Positions 5,789 to 14,339 of a stretch of 21,372 nucleotides of DNA are shown here, piece after piece (the stretch's first letter is position 1; each line of letters starts with the position of its first letter). A model generated the notes under the pieces. It saw only the letters and a list, made by a program, of their open reading frames with translations, made no database searches and had not been told where the DNA came from. The translations under genes were made by a program, and so were the position numbers. The DNA comes from Opitutia bacterium UBA4506 (GTDB lineage Bacteria > Verrucomicrobiota > Verrucomicrobiia > Opitutales > Puniceicoccaceae), in contig DGMY01000068.1 in assembly GCA_002388665.1 (NCBI GenBank), positions 1 to 21,372 on the forward strand, read 5' to 3'.

Positions 5789-7687
5789 CTACTCCCCCCG
5801 ATTGTCTTCGATGCGTTGGGCCTGATCCAGCATCTGGCCGGCCATCCGCTCAATACCACGGGAAACCACCTGGCTCGCCGGAAAGTATTCTTGGGCAGCA
5901 GCGTACTTGGTAAGAGATGCTGCGAATTTCCCCTCTCTCTCAAATTTCTCGGCCTCTTCCACATCGGTGACGAACTGGGCAATTCCCGGAACGACAGTGG
6001 ATAGAGTGCGATGATAGAGGCGATCATCATTGGCAGTATCCTCAATCTCTTTGAGCACCTCCCACGCAGCGTAGGGCTCTCCACGATCCAAACGCTCTTC
6101 CGCCGCACGAATCGCAAAATCGATTGTCTGTACCGTTTCGATGGATTCCCGCAACTGTTCCGCCCGGACCGGGTCGCCACTCAACGCGCTGATATACTCC
6201 TCTCGCTGATCGAAAATCCGGCGATAATCACCCGCTTTATAATCCACATCAAAATCCGAGACATGGTCGGCTCCCGAAACTGCTGCGGTCATAAAATTCT
6301 CGATATCCGGATTCAACGGCCAGATCTGGAAGGCTTCATCGAGCATCGCCTCGGCTTGGGTTACCTCACCGCGTAGCAGAGCGCCTCTCGCACCCAGTAG
6401 CTTCATTCGACTGGCTTGCTTTGCGACGCGAACGGCAGAGATGGCCTCCCGATCCGGAAAGTCATCGGCCAACCGGGAAATCGAAAGAATCAACTCCTCC
6501 AAAGCATCATAGTCCTTGAGCTCAGCCAAACGGCGGGCCTCGTCCAAATCGAAGTACAATTCGCGAAGGACGCGCTTCTTTTCCTCAGGAAAGAGAACAA
6601 CGTCCAGTGAGTACTCCCCGAGAAAGAAAGTCTCCTGCAAGCGCTCCAGTGCGGAAATCAACTGCCCCTGGTCATAAGCGTTATTGACCGAAGTCATACC
6701 GGTGCGCACATCGTCCAGGGCCTGCAGCGCAATAAACTCCAGAGAATCAACGGTTGGAATCATCTCCAGCTCCGGCATATAAGAGATCAATTGCTCTCCG
6801 CCCACCTCAAGATCCTGAGCGCTACTCTTGAAGAGAGTTCGGTAAAAAGACGAAAGAATCAATGCGTGTTGAAACCGACGCTGAGAAAGGAAGGAAATGA
6901 TCTGGCTTTGCATTTTGAGCCGCGCTTTCAAGCCAATCTCCTCGATTTTCAGCCCCTGCGCGGCGAGTTGGGCCTCCTGCTCCGCCAAGCTTTTCATGGC
7001 TTGCGACAGAGAAGACATCCCGCTCCCATCGATTGTGGGAGCACCGACACCCTCCTCGTTGAGCCGACTCAATTCTTTCGTGTAATGGATACGACGATTC
7101 TCTTCCTTTCGGGATTCGGTGATGACGGAGACCTCGAGACGATCTCTCTCGGCCGCCTCGATATCTTCTCGAAACCGCTGATTCTGGAACAACTCCCGAT
7201 CACGCCAGTTATCGTAAACCAAATTCGCGATCACCGTAGAATTCCCGCCATCCACGTCAAATTCGCTGGCTTGAAAAAGTAGTTTCCATGATGAAATCAC
7301 CGGCTTCCACGGATCGTCGATATCCTCAGGGTCATTTGCCTGATTCAACGTCGAAAGTCTCCCATGAATCTGCTCAAGGAGCGACAAATAGAGGCGCGAA
7401 TCCATCGTATTCACCGGAGTGTTCAGGTAGCGAACAAACCGGGCGCGCATCATACGGCCCTGCCCCAGCTGGAACGACCGCCCCTTCCAGTTCAGCGTAC
7501 CCTCTTCCGGATCGAGCGAGTCTGATTCGACGTTAAACACGCGATCAACCAGAGAAACCAAGGTGTTGCTCTCGTAGGAGCCGCCCCCTCCGCCCGCCGG
7601 CTCCTGACCGGAAGCGGGAAGCGTAAACGAGACAGCTAAACCGGAGAAACTCAGCCATACGAAAAAATTGTTTTTAAGAAAATTCAT
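5789..7687 (-). CDS. Secreted helical repeat protein, function unknown
   Basis: 632 residues from the ATG at 7687; one codon upstream is an in-frame TTG. I do not recognise a family. Residues 1-27 look like a signal peptide: a Lys and Asn N-terminus, a hydrophobic core ending near LPASG, then QEP and a run of five glycines. The rest is largely helical and acidic. A Gln/Ala/Glu-rich stretch around 215-255 could form a coiled coil. Later segments such as AEAMLDEAFQIWPLNPDIENF resemble tetratricopeptide repeats, suggesting a periplasmic or outer-membrane scaffold. There are no catalytic motifs, later membrane segments or lipobox cysteine. Its ATG overlaps the stop of the 124-residue gene (TGATG), so the two are probably translated together, downstream of the ABC exporter and ilvA. 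No strong terminator follows. Confidence 0.8.
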   Translation of the reverse strand: MNFLKNNFFVWLSFSGLAVSFTLPASGQEPAGGGGGSYESNTLVSLVDRVFNVESDSLDPEEGTLNWKGRSFQLGQGRMMRARFVRYLNTPVNTMDSRLYLSLLEQIHGRLSTLNQANDPEDIDDPWKPVISSWKLLFQASEFDVDGGNSTVIANLVYDNWRDRELFQNQRFREDIEAAERDRLEVSVITESRKEENRRIHYTKELSRLNEEGVGAPTIDGSGMSSLSQAMKSLAEQEAQLAAQGLKIEEIGLKARLKMQSQIISFLSQRRFQHALILSSFYRTLFKSSAQDLEVGGEQLISYMPELEMIPTVDSLEFIALQALDDVRTGMTSVNNAYDQGQLISALERLQETFFLGEYSLDVVLFPEEKKRVLRELYFDLDEARRLAELKDYDALEELILSISRLADDFPDREAISAVRVAKQASRMKLLGARGALLRGEVTQAEAMLDEAFQIWPLNPDIENFMTAAVSGADHVSDFDVDYKAGDYRRIFDQREEYISALSGDPVRAEQLRESIETVQTIDFAIRAAEERLDRGEPYAAWEVLKEIEDTANDDRLYHRTLSTVVPGIAQFVTDVEEAEKFEREGKFAASLTKYAAAQEYFPASQVVSRGIERMAGQMLDQAQRIEDNRGE

Positions 7688-8061
7688 CAATTTTTGCTTA
7701 AGCTGTGAACGTAGAGAAGGCCGCCATCCTCGACAGAGACCTTGAATCGGAAGCGCTGCTGAAATTCGACATTACCCGGTAAATCCGCGGGCAGAAACAG
7801 CGGAAGCGAGGAACCCTCGGGCTCCGACGAAACGAGAACGATCCGACCGAGCTTATCCTGCGAGGAGAGGATATTTTGGATGGAGGCATCCAAATGATAG
7901 TGGTTGCCGACGAACTGAAGTGGCCGCTCCATAAAAGAATACACTGGAAGCGGTTCGGAAAAACCCTGCGACTCAGAGTTCTGATAAAAGTAGAAACCGC
8001 CAAATCCGATTAGAACGAGGAGGATAAACAGTACAAGGAAGCGAAAGGAGGTATTCTTCAT
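7687..8061 (-). CDS. Small membrane-anchored protein, function unknown
   Basis: 124 residues. After a short basic N-terminus (MKNTSFR), residues 8-27 form one strongly hydrophobic segment. This could be an uncleaved anchor or a signal peptide, leaving about 95 residues outside the cytoplasm. That part alternates hydrophobic strands (LGRIVLVSSE, SLPLFLPADL, RFRFKVSVED, GLLYVHSLSK) and looks beta-rich, like a small barrel such as an OB fold. That fold is a guess from the strand pattern. It has no cysteines or catalytic motif. Its TGA overlaps the ATG of the 632-residue secreted protein, and 81 bases separate it from the ABC transporter upstream. The tight overlap suggests the two envelope proteins act together. 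No family is recognised. Confidence 0.78.
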   Translation of the reverse strand: MKNTSFRFLVLFILLVLIGFGGFYFYQNSESQGFSEPLPVYSFMERPLQFVGNHYHLDASIQNILSSQDKLGRIVLVSSEPEGSSLPLFLPADLPGNVEFQQRFRFKVSVEDGGLLYVHSLSKN

Positions 8062-8142
8062 CAGGATTTCGAGAAGTTGTCAGATCTGGGGGGATGGTTC
8101 CAGATTAAAGCCAAATGGAGAGGCCGGTATTTTGTATGCAAA

Positions 8143-9825
8143 TCAGCGTGTGCGGTCCATACGAAAAACACCCGACGCCACGAGGATCATCGCCGAGAGG
8201 ACCTGGATGGCCAAAACCAGCAAGCTCAACGCATAAGGTGGAACCGTTTCGTTGCTGACAAAGACCGCCGCATCATAGAGCCCCGTATCTCGGAATGATG
8301 CTAAATAGGAAGCCCAGCCCCAATAAGTCGTAATCACCGTCCTCACTACCTCTGAAAACGGTTCGGGCAGGGTCAGGACAATCCCCGAGAGAGGCAACTG
8401 AAATCCGACGACATATACCGCCAGAAGAGAGGCCTTTTCGCCTGACTTCAACCAAGCGGAGAATCCCAAAGCCAGCCACGAAAGTGCCAGAGAAACCAAT
8501 ACTAGAGTAAGGCCCTGAATCCACCAACTGCCCGGAAAGTGCACGACCGCCTTTACGACCACAGTCATCACAATTCCCTGAATCACGGCGATACAGCCAG
8601 TAAAGACCAGCTTCTCGAAGCAAAACGGCCCTGGCCGCAACCCCCGGAGGGACTCCTGAAAAAAGAGATTGGCCCTCGGGGCGATCTCGCGCGCACCATT
8701 GTTACTTCCGGTCAGAGTCAGGAGCACCACTTGGAATAGAATCAAACTACTGACCAACGAACCGATATCCGCCGCATCACGCGCAAACGTAATCTCGCCT
8801 TTTAGCCGGCTTAACGTTCCCAACCCGCTGTCCATGGAAAGTCGGGTCAACTGAGGAATTCCATCGAGCGCAAAAATCACCACCAGAAGAGGAAAGCCAA
8901 TGGTGATCGCCACGGTCAGACCCAGATAGCCCCGATCCCTTACGAACAACCGAAATCGGCGCTGTAGAAGAGTTTTGGCTTGGACAAAATCGCTAGCGGG
9001 CTGGACCTTTGCGGCGAGTGCTTCCGTATCAGCTTCGGCCGGCTCGATGTGCTCGACCTCTGCCCCCTGTTTCCTCCACAACTCTGCCCAATCCCGTGGA
9101 TCAGACTCGTCACCGAGAATTCGAAACAGTCGAACCGCATCCTCCAATCCGAACCATTTTTGGAAAGTGGGAAAATCCCCTTCAAAAATTTTGATCCCCG
9201 CTTCCAGGACCACAATCCAATCAAACCGGTGCAACTGATGGAGATTATGAATGACGTTCACTACCGTCTTGCCCTGTCGGTCGACCAACCGGCGAATCAG
9301 GTCGAGGATAGCGTCTTCGGACTCGGGATCCAACCCCGACGTCACCTCATCGCAAAACAGTAAAGTGGGATCTGCAACCAACTCGAGAGCCAACGCCAGC
9401 CTCCTCAACTGGCCTCCGCTCAACCGCCCCACCATTTGTGACCGCAACCGTTCCAGCCCCGTTTCCTCGAACAACAGAGCTGAACGTTCGACGATCTCGG
9501 ACTCTGATAAATCGAGAAGCTTCAAGCTATAGAGGATCGACTCTTCGACCGTAAGCTCCTCATGGGCCACGCAAAATTGCGGAACATAGCCCACCCGACC
9601 GACCCGGTCGGCCCGATTTTCCAGCTTCTCTCCTCCAAAAAGGAAATCACCGGAACTCTTAAGAGCTCCCGACCCTACGGCTGCACGGACCAAAGTCGTC
9701 TTCCCACATCCCGACGGACCAATGACGGCATTCATCGCTCCCGGCTTAAAGTGCACGGAAACATCCTGGAGCAAAGGGACCGCCTTTGCGCCAACAGTCA
9801 CGGTCAGGTTGCGAACTTCCAACAT
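8143..9825 (-). CDS. ABC transporter half-molecule, ATPase fused to membrane domain (ABCG-like order)
   Basis: 560 residues from the ATG at 9825. An in-frame start 12 codons upstream exists, but GGAGG sits eight bases before the chosen ATG, and MLEVRNLTV is the usual ABC beginning. The ATPase domain (about 1-225) has Walker A GPSGCGKT at 36-43, signature LSGGQ at 135-139, Walker B ending in Asp159-Glu160 (DEVTSGLDP, where DEPTSGLDP is usual) and switch His193. After a linker, the membrane domain (about 285-555) shows about six hydrophobic segments near 301-321, 353-373, 405-427, 436-457, 466-487 and 531-553. ATPase-then-membrane order in one chain is typical of ABCG/White-type transporters, which work as dimers and usually export. 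Its start overlaps the ilvA stop (TAATG). The substrate is unknown. Confidence 0.9.
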   Translation of the reverse strand: MLEVRNLTVTVGAKAVPLLQDVSVHFKPGAMNAVIGPSGCGKTTLVRAAVGSGALKSSGDFLFGGEKLENRADRVGRVGYVPQFCVAHEELTVEESILYSLKLLDLSESEIVERSALLFEETGLERLRSQMVGRLSGGQLRRLALALELVADPTLLFCDEVTSGLDPESEDAILDLIRRLVDRQGKTVVNVIHNLHQLHRFDWIVVLEAGIKIFEGDFPTFQKWFGLEDAVRLFRILGDESDPRDWAELWRKQGAEVEHIEPAEADTEALAAKVQPASDFVQAKTLLQRRFRLFVRDRGYLGLTVAITIGFPLLVVIFALDGIPQLTRLSMDSGLGTLSRLKGEITFARDAADIGSLVSSLILFQVVLLTLTGSNNGAREIAPRANLFFQESLRGLRPGPFCFEKLVFTGCIAVIQGIVMTVVVKAVVHFPGSWWIQGLTLVLVSLALSWLALGFSAWLKSGEKASLLAVYVVGFQLPLSGIVLTLPEPFSEVVRTVITTYWGWASYLASFRDTGLYDAAVFVSNETVPPYALSLLVLAIQVLSAMILVASGVFRMDRTR

Positions 9826-11366
9826 TAGGGAGCCTCCGTTGTAGCTCCTCGCACCAACCAATGCGCCTCTTCTTCCGGAAGGATGCGGCTCCGCCGGTAC
9901 CCACTCCCCTTGAAAGGCAAATCATTGCAGAACTTCTCCCTTTCCTGCGCCGTTTCAAATTCTATCGCGACCAAGGCTCGACCAATTCGTTCACCGGAGT
10001 ACCGATAATTGAAATAGCATAGGTTGGCCTCGCCCCTCACAACATCCTCGAGGAAGGCCCTCAACGCACCCGGCCTCTCATAGAAATCAATCTCCAGAAA
10101 TACGGAATTGGTAAGCGTTCCCGGTTCGCACGGGATGGCCCGGAACCGCACGGAAGCGCTCTCATCCACCCGGGAAGCATCGAAACCGCTCGCCTTCAAT
10201 TTTTGAAACAACGCATCCAGCTCCGAATCGGTCAGAAAGAAGCCAAAAACCGGCCAAGCCTGGTCCAAGTGGGTCTTGCCGTACTGGAAGTCGATGACAC
10301 TCAACCCCTCAAAAGCCCGATCGAACAGGTCTAACATCGCCCCCTCTCGCTCGGGAATATTGACGCGCACATGCCGTCGTGGTCGCCCACCATTCCCCGC
10401 TAATTCAGAAATCCGTGAAAGCTGACCAAAATCGATATTTGCCCCACAGGCGACAACCAGCGCACGGTTGAACGGCTGAAGAGCGCCATGCTTCCGCAAT
10501 CCCGCCAATCCCATCGCTCCCGAGGGTTCTTGGAGACAGCGCAAACTTTCCCAGTAGAGCCGGATGGCATCGCTCACCTCTTCGTTGGATACCGTTACAA
10601 ATTCGTCGATCACCTCCGCACAGACTCGATGAGTCAAGACACCCGCCTGCCGTACTGCAGTACCATCGCAAAAAATATCCAATTCTTTCAGCGCGACCGG
10701 TTCTCCTGCTTGTACCGCCGCGGCCATCGACGCCTGCCCCTCGCCCTCGACTCCCACGATTCGGATACCGGGATAGAACTTTTTCAACCAAGTCGCAACT
10801 CCCGCGGCCATACCACCGCCCCCGATCTGCAGGTACGCCACGTCGAAAGGTCCCTTACCGGCGAGGACGACCTCGTCCGCAATCGTTGCCTGCCCCGCCA
10901 TCACCTGCCAATCATCGTAAGCATGAACAAACACCCCGCCCGAGCGCGCGGATTCTTTGGCCGCGGCGAGGGCATCATCATACCCATCTCCAACCAGAAC
11001 GATTTCGACACTGTCCCCGCCCTTCTCCAGCACCGCTGACCGCTTCACCGCTGGCGTAGTCGTCGGCATATAGATCCGGGCTCTGAGCCCCAAAATTTTG
11101 GCCGCCAAGGCGACACCTTGCGCATGATTTCCCGCAGAGGCGGCGATCACTGGCAGTTTACGATCCTCACCCTCAATCAGCGCCATTCGATTAAACGATC
11201 CGCGCCATTTGTACGCCTTAATTGGGGAAACATCCTCGCGCTTTACATAAATCTCCCCGAACCCCGGCAATTCCATCCGCTCGAGAGGAGTTGGTGAGCC
11301 CGCGCGATAAACGCGCTGTCTTGCGAGGAGAATCTCATTCTCCAATTCGGTTCGGTCCCAAGTCAT
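9825..11366 (-). CDS. ilvA: Threonine ammonia-lyase (threonine dehydratase), biosynthetic type with ACT-like domains
   Basis: 513 residues from the ATG at 11366, within one residue of E. coli IlvA. The frame is open further upstream (to 11525), but that part would overlap the divergent ABC-F start and matches nothing. It deaminates threonine to 2-oxobutyrate, the first committed step to isoleucine. PLP-binding Lys53 lies in AYKWRGS at 51-57. SAGNHAQG is at 77-84 and the phosphate-binding loop GGGGMAAG at 182-189. Cys307 in ACGAN stands where E. coli IlvA has Ser, the partner of the pyridine nitrogen. Residues about 330-505 form two ACT-like regulatory units, the second containing SVFLEIDFYERPGALRAF, so feedback by isoleucine and valine is expected. 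The stop overlaps the ABC transporter start. Confidence 0.93.
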   Translation of the reverse strand: MTWDRTELENEILLARQRVYRAGSPTPLERMELPGFGEIYVKREDVSPIKAYKWRGSFNRMALIEGEDRKLPVIAASAGNHAQGVALAAKILGLRARIYMPTTTPAVKRSAVLEKGGDSVEIVLVGDGYDDALAAAKESARSGGVFVHAYDDWQVMAGQATIADEVVLAGKGPFDVAYLQIGGGGMAAGVATWLKKFYPGIRIVGVEGEGQASMAAAVQAGEPVALKELDIFCDGTAVRQAGVLTHRVCAEVIDEFVTVSNEEVSDAIRLYWESLRCLQEPSGAMGLAGLRKHGALQPFNRALVVACGANIDFGQLSRISELAGNGGRPRRHVRVNIPEREGAMLDLFDRAFEGLSVIDFQYGKTHLDQAWPVFGFFLTDSELDALFQKLKASGFDASRVDESASVRFRAIPCEPGTLTNSVFLEIDFYERPGALRAFLEDVVRGEANLCYFNYRYSGERIGRALVAIEFETAQEREKFCNDLPFKGSGYRRSRILPEEEAHWLVRGATTEAP

Positions 11367-11483
11367 CCCCTTACTTTGTGAAATAAATGGCTCCGACGAA
11401 ACGAAAAACGAAGGATAGGCGAAAACCACCATTTTCTTCTCGAACGGAGGCACTCCCCCGCAGATGCTATTCGGTTTCCCGCC

Positions 11484-13436
11484 ATGCTGCAAATTTCCGG
11501 ACTTCACAAAGCCTTCGGGGCTCAAACACTCTTCGAAAATGTATCGTTTCGCCTCGAGCGCGGCGAGCGAGTTGCCTTGGTTGGCCCCAACGGTGCAGGC
11601 AAGACAACGCTGTTCTCAATGATTTTGGGCGAGGCAGAACCGGACGACGGGATGGTTGAGCTGGAGAAGAATGCAAAAGTTGGTCACCTCCCACAGGAGA
11701 CCGCCCCGGTCGGCGACGAAACGGTAATTGAGATCGCCTCGGGAGTCAGCCCCGAGCACGCAGCCCTGCGAAAGACCATCGGTGATTTCGAACGCGAGGG
11801 CATCGAGAATGACGAGTACCATGAAGCAGTTGCCCGTTATACCGAGATCGGCGGCTTTGAAATTGAACCACGGGCCAAGCGCATCCTCTCGGGTCTCTCC
11901 TTTCGCGAGTCCGATTTTGATCAACCTGCCCGCACATTGAGTGGTGGATGGATTATGCGGGCGCACCTGGCCAGGCTCCTTACGGCCGAACCGGAGCTCC
12001 TCATGCTCGATGAGCCGACCAATCACCTGGACCTCGAGTCACTTCAATGGTTTCAAAACCACCTCCGCGGTTACCGCGGTTCGCTCTTGCTGATCAGCCA
12101 CGACCGAGCCTTCCTCAACGATGTCATCAGTGGAATCCTCGAGGTGCGCCATCACCGCATCCACTCGTACAAAGGCAACTACGACGCCTATCTCACCGAG
12201 TCCGCAGCACGGGACGCCCAGCAACTAGCGGCGCACCGCTCCCAGGAACGCAAGATCGCTCAGTTAGAACGATTCGTCGAACGCTTCGGGGCCAAAGCGA
12301 CGAAAGCTGCCCAGGCAAAATCCAAGCAGAAGCAGATCGACAGAATTGAACGAATTGATGCGCCCCAGACGGCCGAAAAGACAATTCACGTAAAGTTCCC
12401 TCAGCCATCCCCAAGTGGGCAGAAGGTCATCACACTCGACAAGCTAAGTTTCGCCTACGACACAAAGCCTGTCTACGAAGGCATTAATTTCAATGTGGAG
12501 AAAGGCGACCGCACGGTTCTGGTCGGGCCGAACGGAGCTGGTAAGTCGACGCTCCTCAAACTTCTTGCTGGGGTGCTCACCCCGACCGGAGGCGAACGTA
12601 TTCTCGGGCACAATACAAAAGTCGGTTACTTCTCTCAAAACCGGATTGATATGCTCGATCCACAGAAGACCGTCCTCGAGGAAGTGCAAAGCATTCGCAG
12701 ACCAGTCGGGGAAGCAATGGCACGCACTGTCCTTGGGTCCTTTCTCTTCCGGGGCGATGCGGTCTTCAAGAAGGTCACTGTCCTATCCGGAGGGGAAAAG
12801 AGCCGATTGGGCCTAGTAAAACTGCTACTCGACCCTCCCAATCTCCTCCTGATGGATGAGCCCACAACGCACTTGGACATGGCGAGCATCGACGCGCTCG
12901 TACATGCGCTGAAGAACTACCAAGGGACCTTAATCTTCATCAGCCACGACGTCTATTTCATCCGAAACATCGCTCGCAACGTACTCAGGGTCAGTGGTGG
13001 AGAGCTCACTCGATTTGCGGGTGACTATGATTACTATCTGCGAAAGTCAGGGGCCGAAGGAGAACGATCCGGTCTCACCGAGTCGGGCGCAATGCAAGAC
13101 TTCCGCCCCAGTCACGACAAAGCCAATACAAAAGGCAACACGGCGGCCGATACAGCAACGGCTGGATTCAAGTCGAAGGAACAGAAGCGGGCCGAAGCGG
13201 AACAACGCCGAGCCCGTGCCAAAATTCGCGCCGAGGTCGAGCGGCTCGAGCAACAGATCTGCAAATTGGAGGAAAAACAGACCCAGCTTTCCCATGAGTT
13301 GGAGGATCCCCTACTCTACGAATCCGACCCTGGAAAAGTCATGGAATTGAACCGGACAGTCGTCGCCAACAACGACAAGCTCGAAGAACTCAACGAGAAG
13401 TGGATCAAAGCAACGGAGCGCTTCGAACAAGAGTAA
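11484..13436 (+). CDS. ABC-F family ATPase, Uup-like
   Basis: 650 residues, with no membrane segments, so a soluble ribosome- or nucleic-acid-associated ATPase rather than a transporter. The first ATPase domain has Walker A GPNGAGKT at 34-41, signature LSGGW at 152-156 and Walker B LLMLDEPTNHLD from 172. The basic interdomain linker (about 240-300) is rich in Lys, Gln and Arg. The second has GPNGAGKS at 348-355, LSGGE at 434-438 and DEPTTHLD at 458-465. Residues 563-650 form a charged coiled coil, like the C-terminal tail of Uup. Both catalytic Glu residues are present. Uup-type proteins are linked to ribosome function and DNA transposition or replication. Antibiotic resistance is possible in this superfamily but not indicated here. 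It is divergent from ilvA. No leader peptide was found. Confidence 0.92.
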   Translation: MLQISGLHKAFGAQTLFENVSFRLERGERVALVGPNGAGKTTLFSMILGEAEPDDGMVELEKNAKVGHLPQETAPVGDETVIEIASGVSPEHAALRKTIGDFEREGIENDEYHEAVARYTEIGGFEIEPRAKRILSGLSFRESDFDQPARTLSGGWIMRAHLARLLTAEPELLMLDEPTNHLDLESLQWFQNHLRGYRGSLLLISHDRAFLNDVISGILEVRHHRIHSYKGNYDAYLTESAARDAQQLAAHRSQERKIAQLERFVERFGAKATKAAQAKSKQKQIDRIERIDAPQTAEKTIHVKFPQPSPSGQKVITLDKLSFAYDTKPVYEGINFNVEKGDRTVLVGPNGAGKSTLLKLLAGVLTPTGGERILGHNTKVGYFSQNRIDMLDPQKTVLEEVQSIRRPVGEAMARTVLGSFLFRGDAVFKKVTVLSGGEKSRLGLVKLLLDPPNLLLMDEPTTHLDMASIDALVHALKNYQGTLIFISHDVYFIRNIARNVLRVSGGELTRFAGDYDYYLRKSGAEGERSGLTESGAMQDFRPSHDKANTKGNTAADTATAGFKSKEQKRAEAEQRRARAKIRAEVERLEQQICKLEEKQTQLSHELEDPLLYESDPGKVMELNRTVVANNDKLEELNEKWIKATERFEQE

Positions 13437-13445
13437 GAATCACCG

Positions 13446-13476
13446 CCTCACCGGGCACGAACCGCGCCCGGTGAGG
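13446..13476. terminator. Bidirectional hairpin between convergent ABC-F and sodC genes
   Basis: CCTCACCGGGC at 13446-13456 pairs perfectly with GCCCGGTGAGG at 13466-13476 (11 base pairs, nine-base loop). It sits nine bases after the ABC-F stop and 14 bases beyond the sodC stop. There is no T-tract on either strand, so it may terminate weakly or protect the two 3' ends. Confidence 0.6.
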
Positions 13477-13490
13477 GGGGGCTACCGACT

Positions 13491-14183
13491 CTACTGGAGG
13501 TCTTTCGGGTTGGCCACCCCGATGACGGCCATACCAACCCGTGGTCCGGCAGCACCGGTCGGCTGCGACGTCAAATCGTCTGCGTCGGCATGAACGATCA
13601 GCCCGCGGCCAAGAATCGAATTTTTGCCCTCCATGGAGAGCTCGTTATCGATGAAAGAAATTTCGGCTACACCATTTTCGTTTGCGGTAATATTCCCGAG
13701 GTCACCTACGTGCCGATGAGCATCGTCCGGGCCAGCATGCGGTTGGCTCTGGGGGTTAAAGTGACCACCGGCTGAAGTTCCGTCGGCTGCAGACACATCG
13801 CCGTACTGGTGAACGTGAAAGCCGTGGTCCCCGGGAGTAAGACCCTCAATGGTCCCCCACACTTTCATCCCGCCTTCAACCTTCTGGAAATAGATAGTAC
13901 CCGCAGCTTCATTACCCGCAGTTGGAGATATCACCGCAATGAAAACGACATCCGCCGAACTGTCATCGCCATGATCTGCGTGTGAATGCCCATCGCCTGG
14001 AGTGGCATCTGCAGGAGAGGACGATTCGGTGTCCTTGTCATTCCCCAGCAATGCCGACAGATCCAACTTACTGTGATGCTTGACCGAAGTCGGTCCTGGG
14101 CCGTTCACAGCTGCTGAAGAAGTCGTCGCAGCAGCTAGGGCGAAAATCGCTATAAGGGATGAGGTGAGTAGTCGAGATTTCAT
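13491..14183 (-). CDS. sodC: Cu/Zn superoxide dismutase, exported, without cysteines
   Basis: 230 residues from the ATG at 14183; a GTG three codons earlier is less likely. Residues 1-25 are a signal peptide ending near SSAA, so the enzyme should act in the periplasm, converting superoxide to peroxide and oxygen. A polar segment follows, with DGHSHADHGDD at 63-73. The fold starts at about 78. All metal ligands are present: His123, His125 and His198 for copper, bridging His141, and His149, His158 and Asp161 for zinc. The active-site Arg is kept as Arg215. The two cysteines of the conserved intrasubunit disulfide are absent, with Gly135 and Met218 at those places, and the protein has no cysteine at all. 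The gene stands alone, convergent with the ABC-F gene. Confidence 0.93.
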   Translation of the reverse strand: MKSRLLTSSLIAIFALAAATTSSAAVNGPGPTSVKHHSKLDLSALLGNDKDTESSSPADATPGDGHSHADHGDDSSADVVFIAVISPTAGNEAAGTIYFQKVEGGMKVWGTIEGLTPGDHGFHVHQYGDVSAADGTSAGGHFNPQSQPHAGPDDAHRHVGDLGNITANENGVAEISFIDNELSMEGKNSILGRGLIVHADADDLTSQPTGAAGPRVGMAVIGVANPKDLQ

Positions 14184-14190
14184 AGTCAGC

Positions 14191-14220
14191 ACTCTATTAA
14201 CCGACCAACGCCCCTGTCAA
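14191..14220 (-). promoter_or_regulatory. Candidate sodC promoter
   Basis: On the minus strand a perfect TTGACA (14220-14215) is followed by AATAGA (14198-14193) after 16 bases, or TAGAGT (14196-14191) after 18. The start point would lie close to the ATG at 14183, giving a very short leader. The -35 is strong and the -10 mediocre. Confidence 0.42.
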
Positions 14221-14282
14221 ATGGAGCGGCAAATCTTTGGACATTCTTACGATACTTTTTACACCCAGCGTTCCAACTGGCG

Positions 14283-14314
14283 AAAAAAAAGCCCCTGGAA
14301 TGACCCAGGGGCTT
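14283..14314 (-). terminator. Rho-independent terminator of the hibernation factor gene
   Basis: On the minus strand, AAGCCCCTGG (14314-14305 region) pairs with CCAGGGGCTT (14298-14289 region) around a six-base loop, followed by a run of T (read as A on the plus strand at 14283-14290). It lies 25 bases after the gene's stop. Strong intrinsic terminator. Confidence 0.9.
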
Positions 14315-14339
14315 CTAAAATGTGAAAATACGCCAGAAA

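Noticed and set aside
5607..6004. Plus-strand open frames after htpG
   Set aside because: They overlap the long secreted-protein gene on the other strand, lack family similarity and look like shadow frames.
8084..8105. Six-base-pair inverted repeat (ATCTGG/CCAGAT) between the ABC transporter and the 124-residue gene
   Set aside because: Short stem, ten-base loop and no T-tract on the minus strand, so not supported as a terminator.
11367..11525. Upstream extension of ilvA
   Set aside because: It would overlap the divergent ABC-F gene. The extra 53 residues are not family-like, and the ATG at 11366 gives the same length as E. coli IlvA.
11484..13436. ABC-F protein as an antibiotic-resistance factor
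   Set aside because: The C-terminal coiled coil and general layout fit Uup-like housekeeping members; no feature specific to resistance types was seen.
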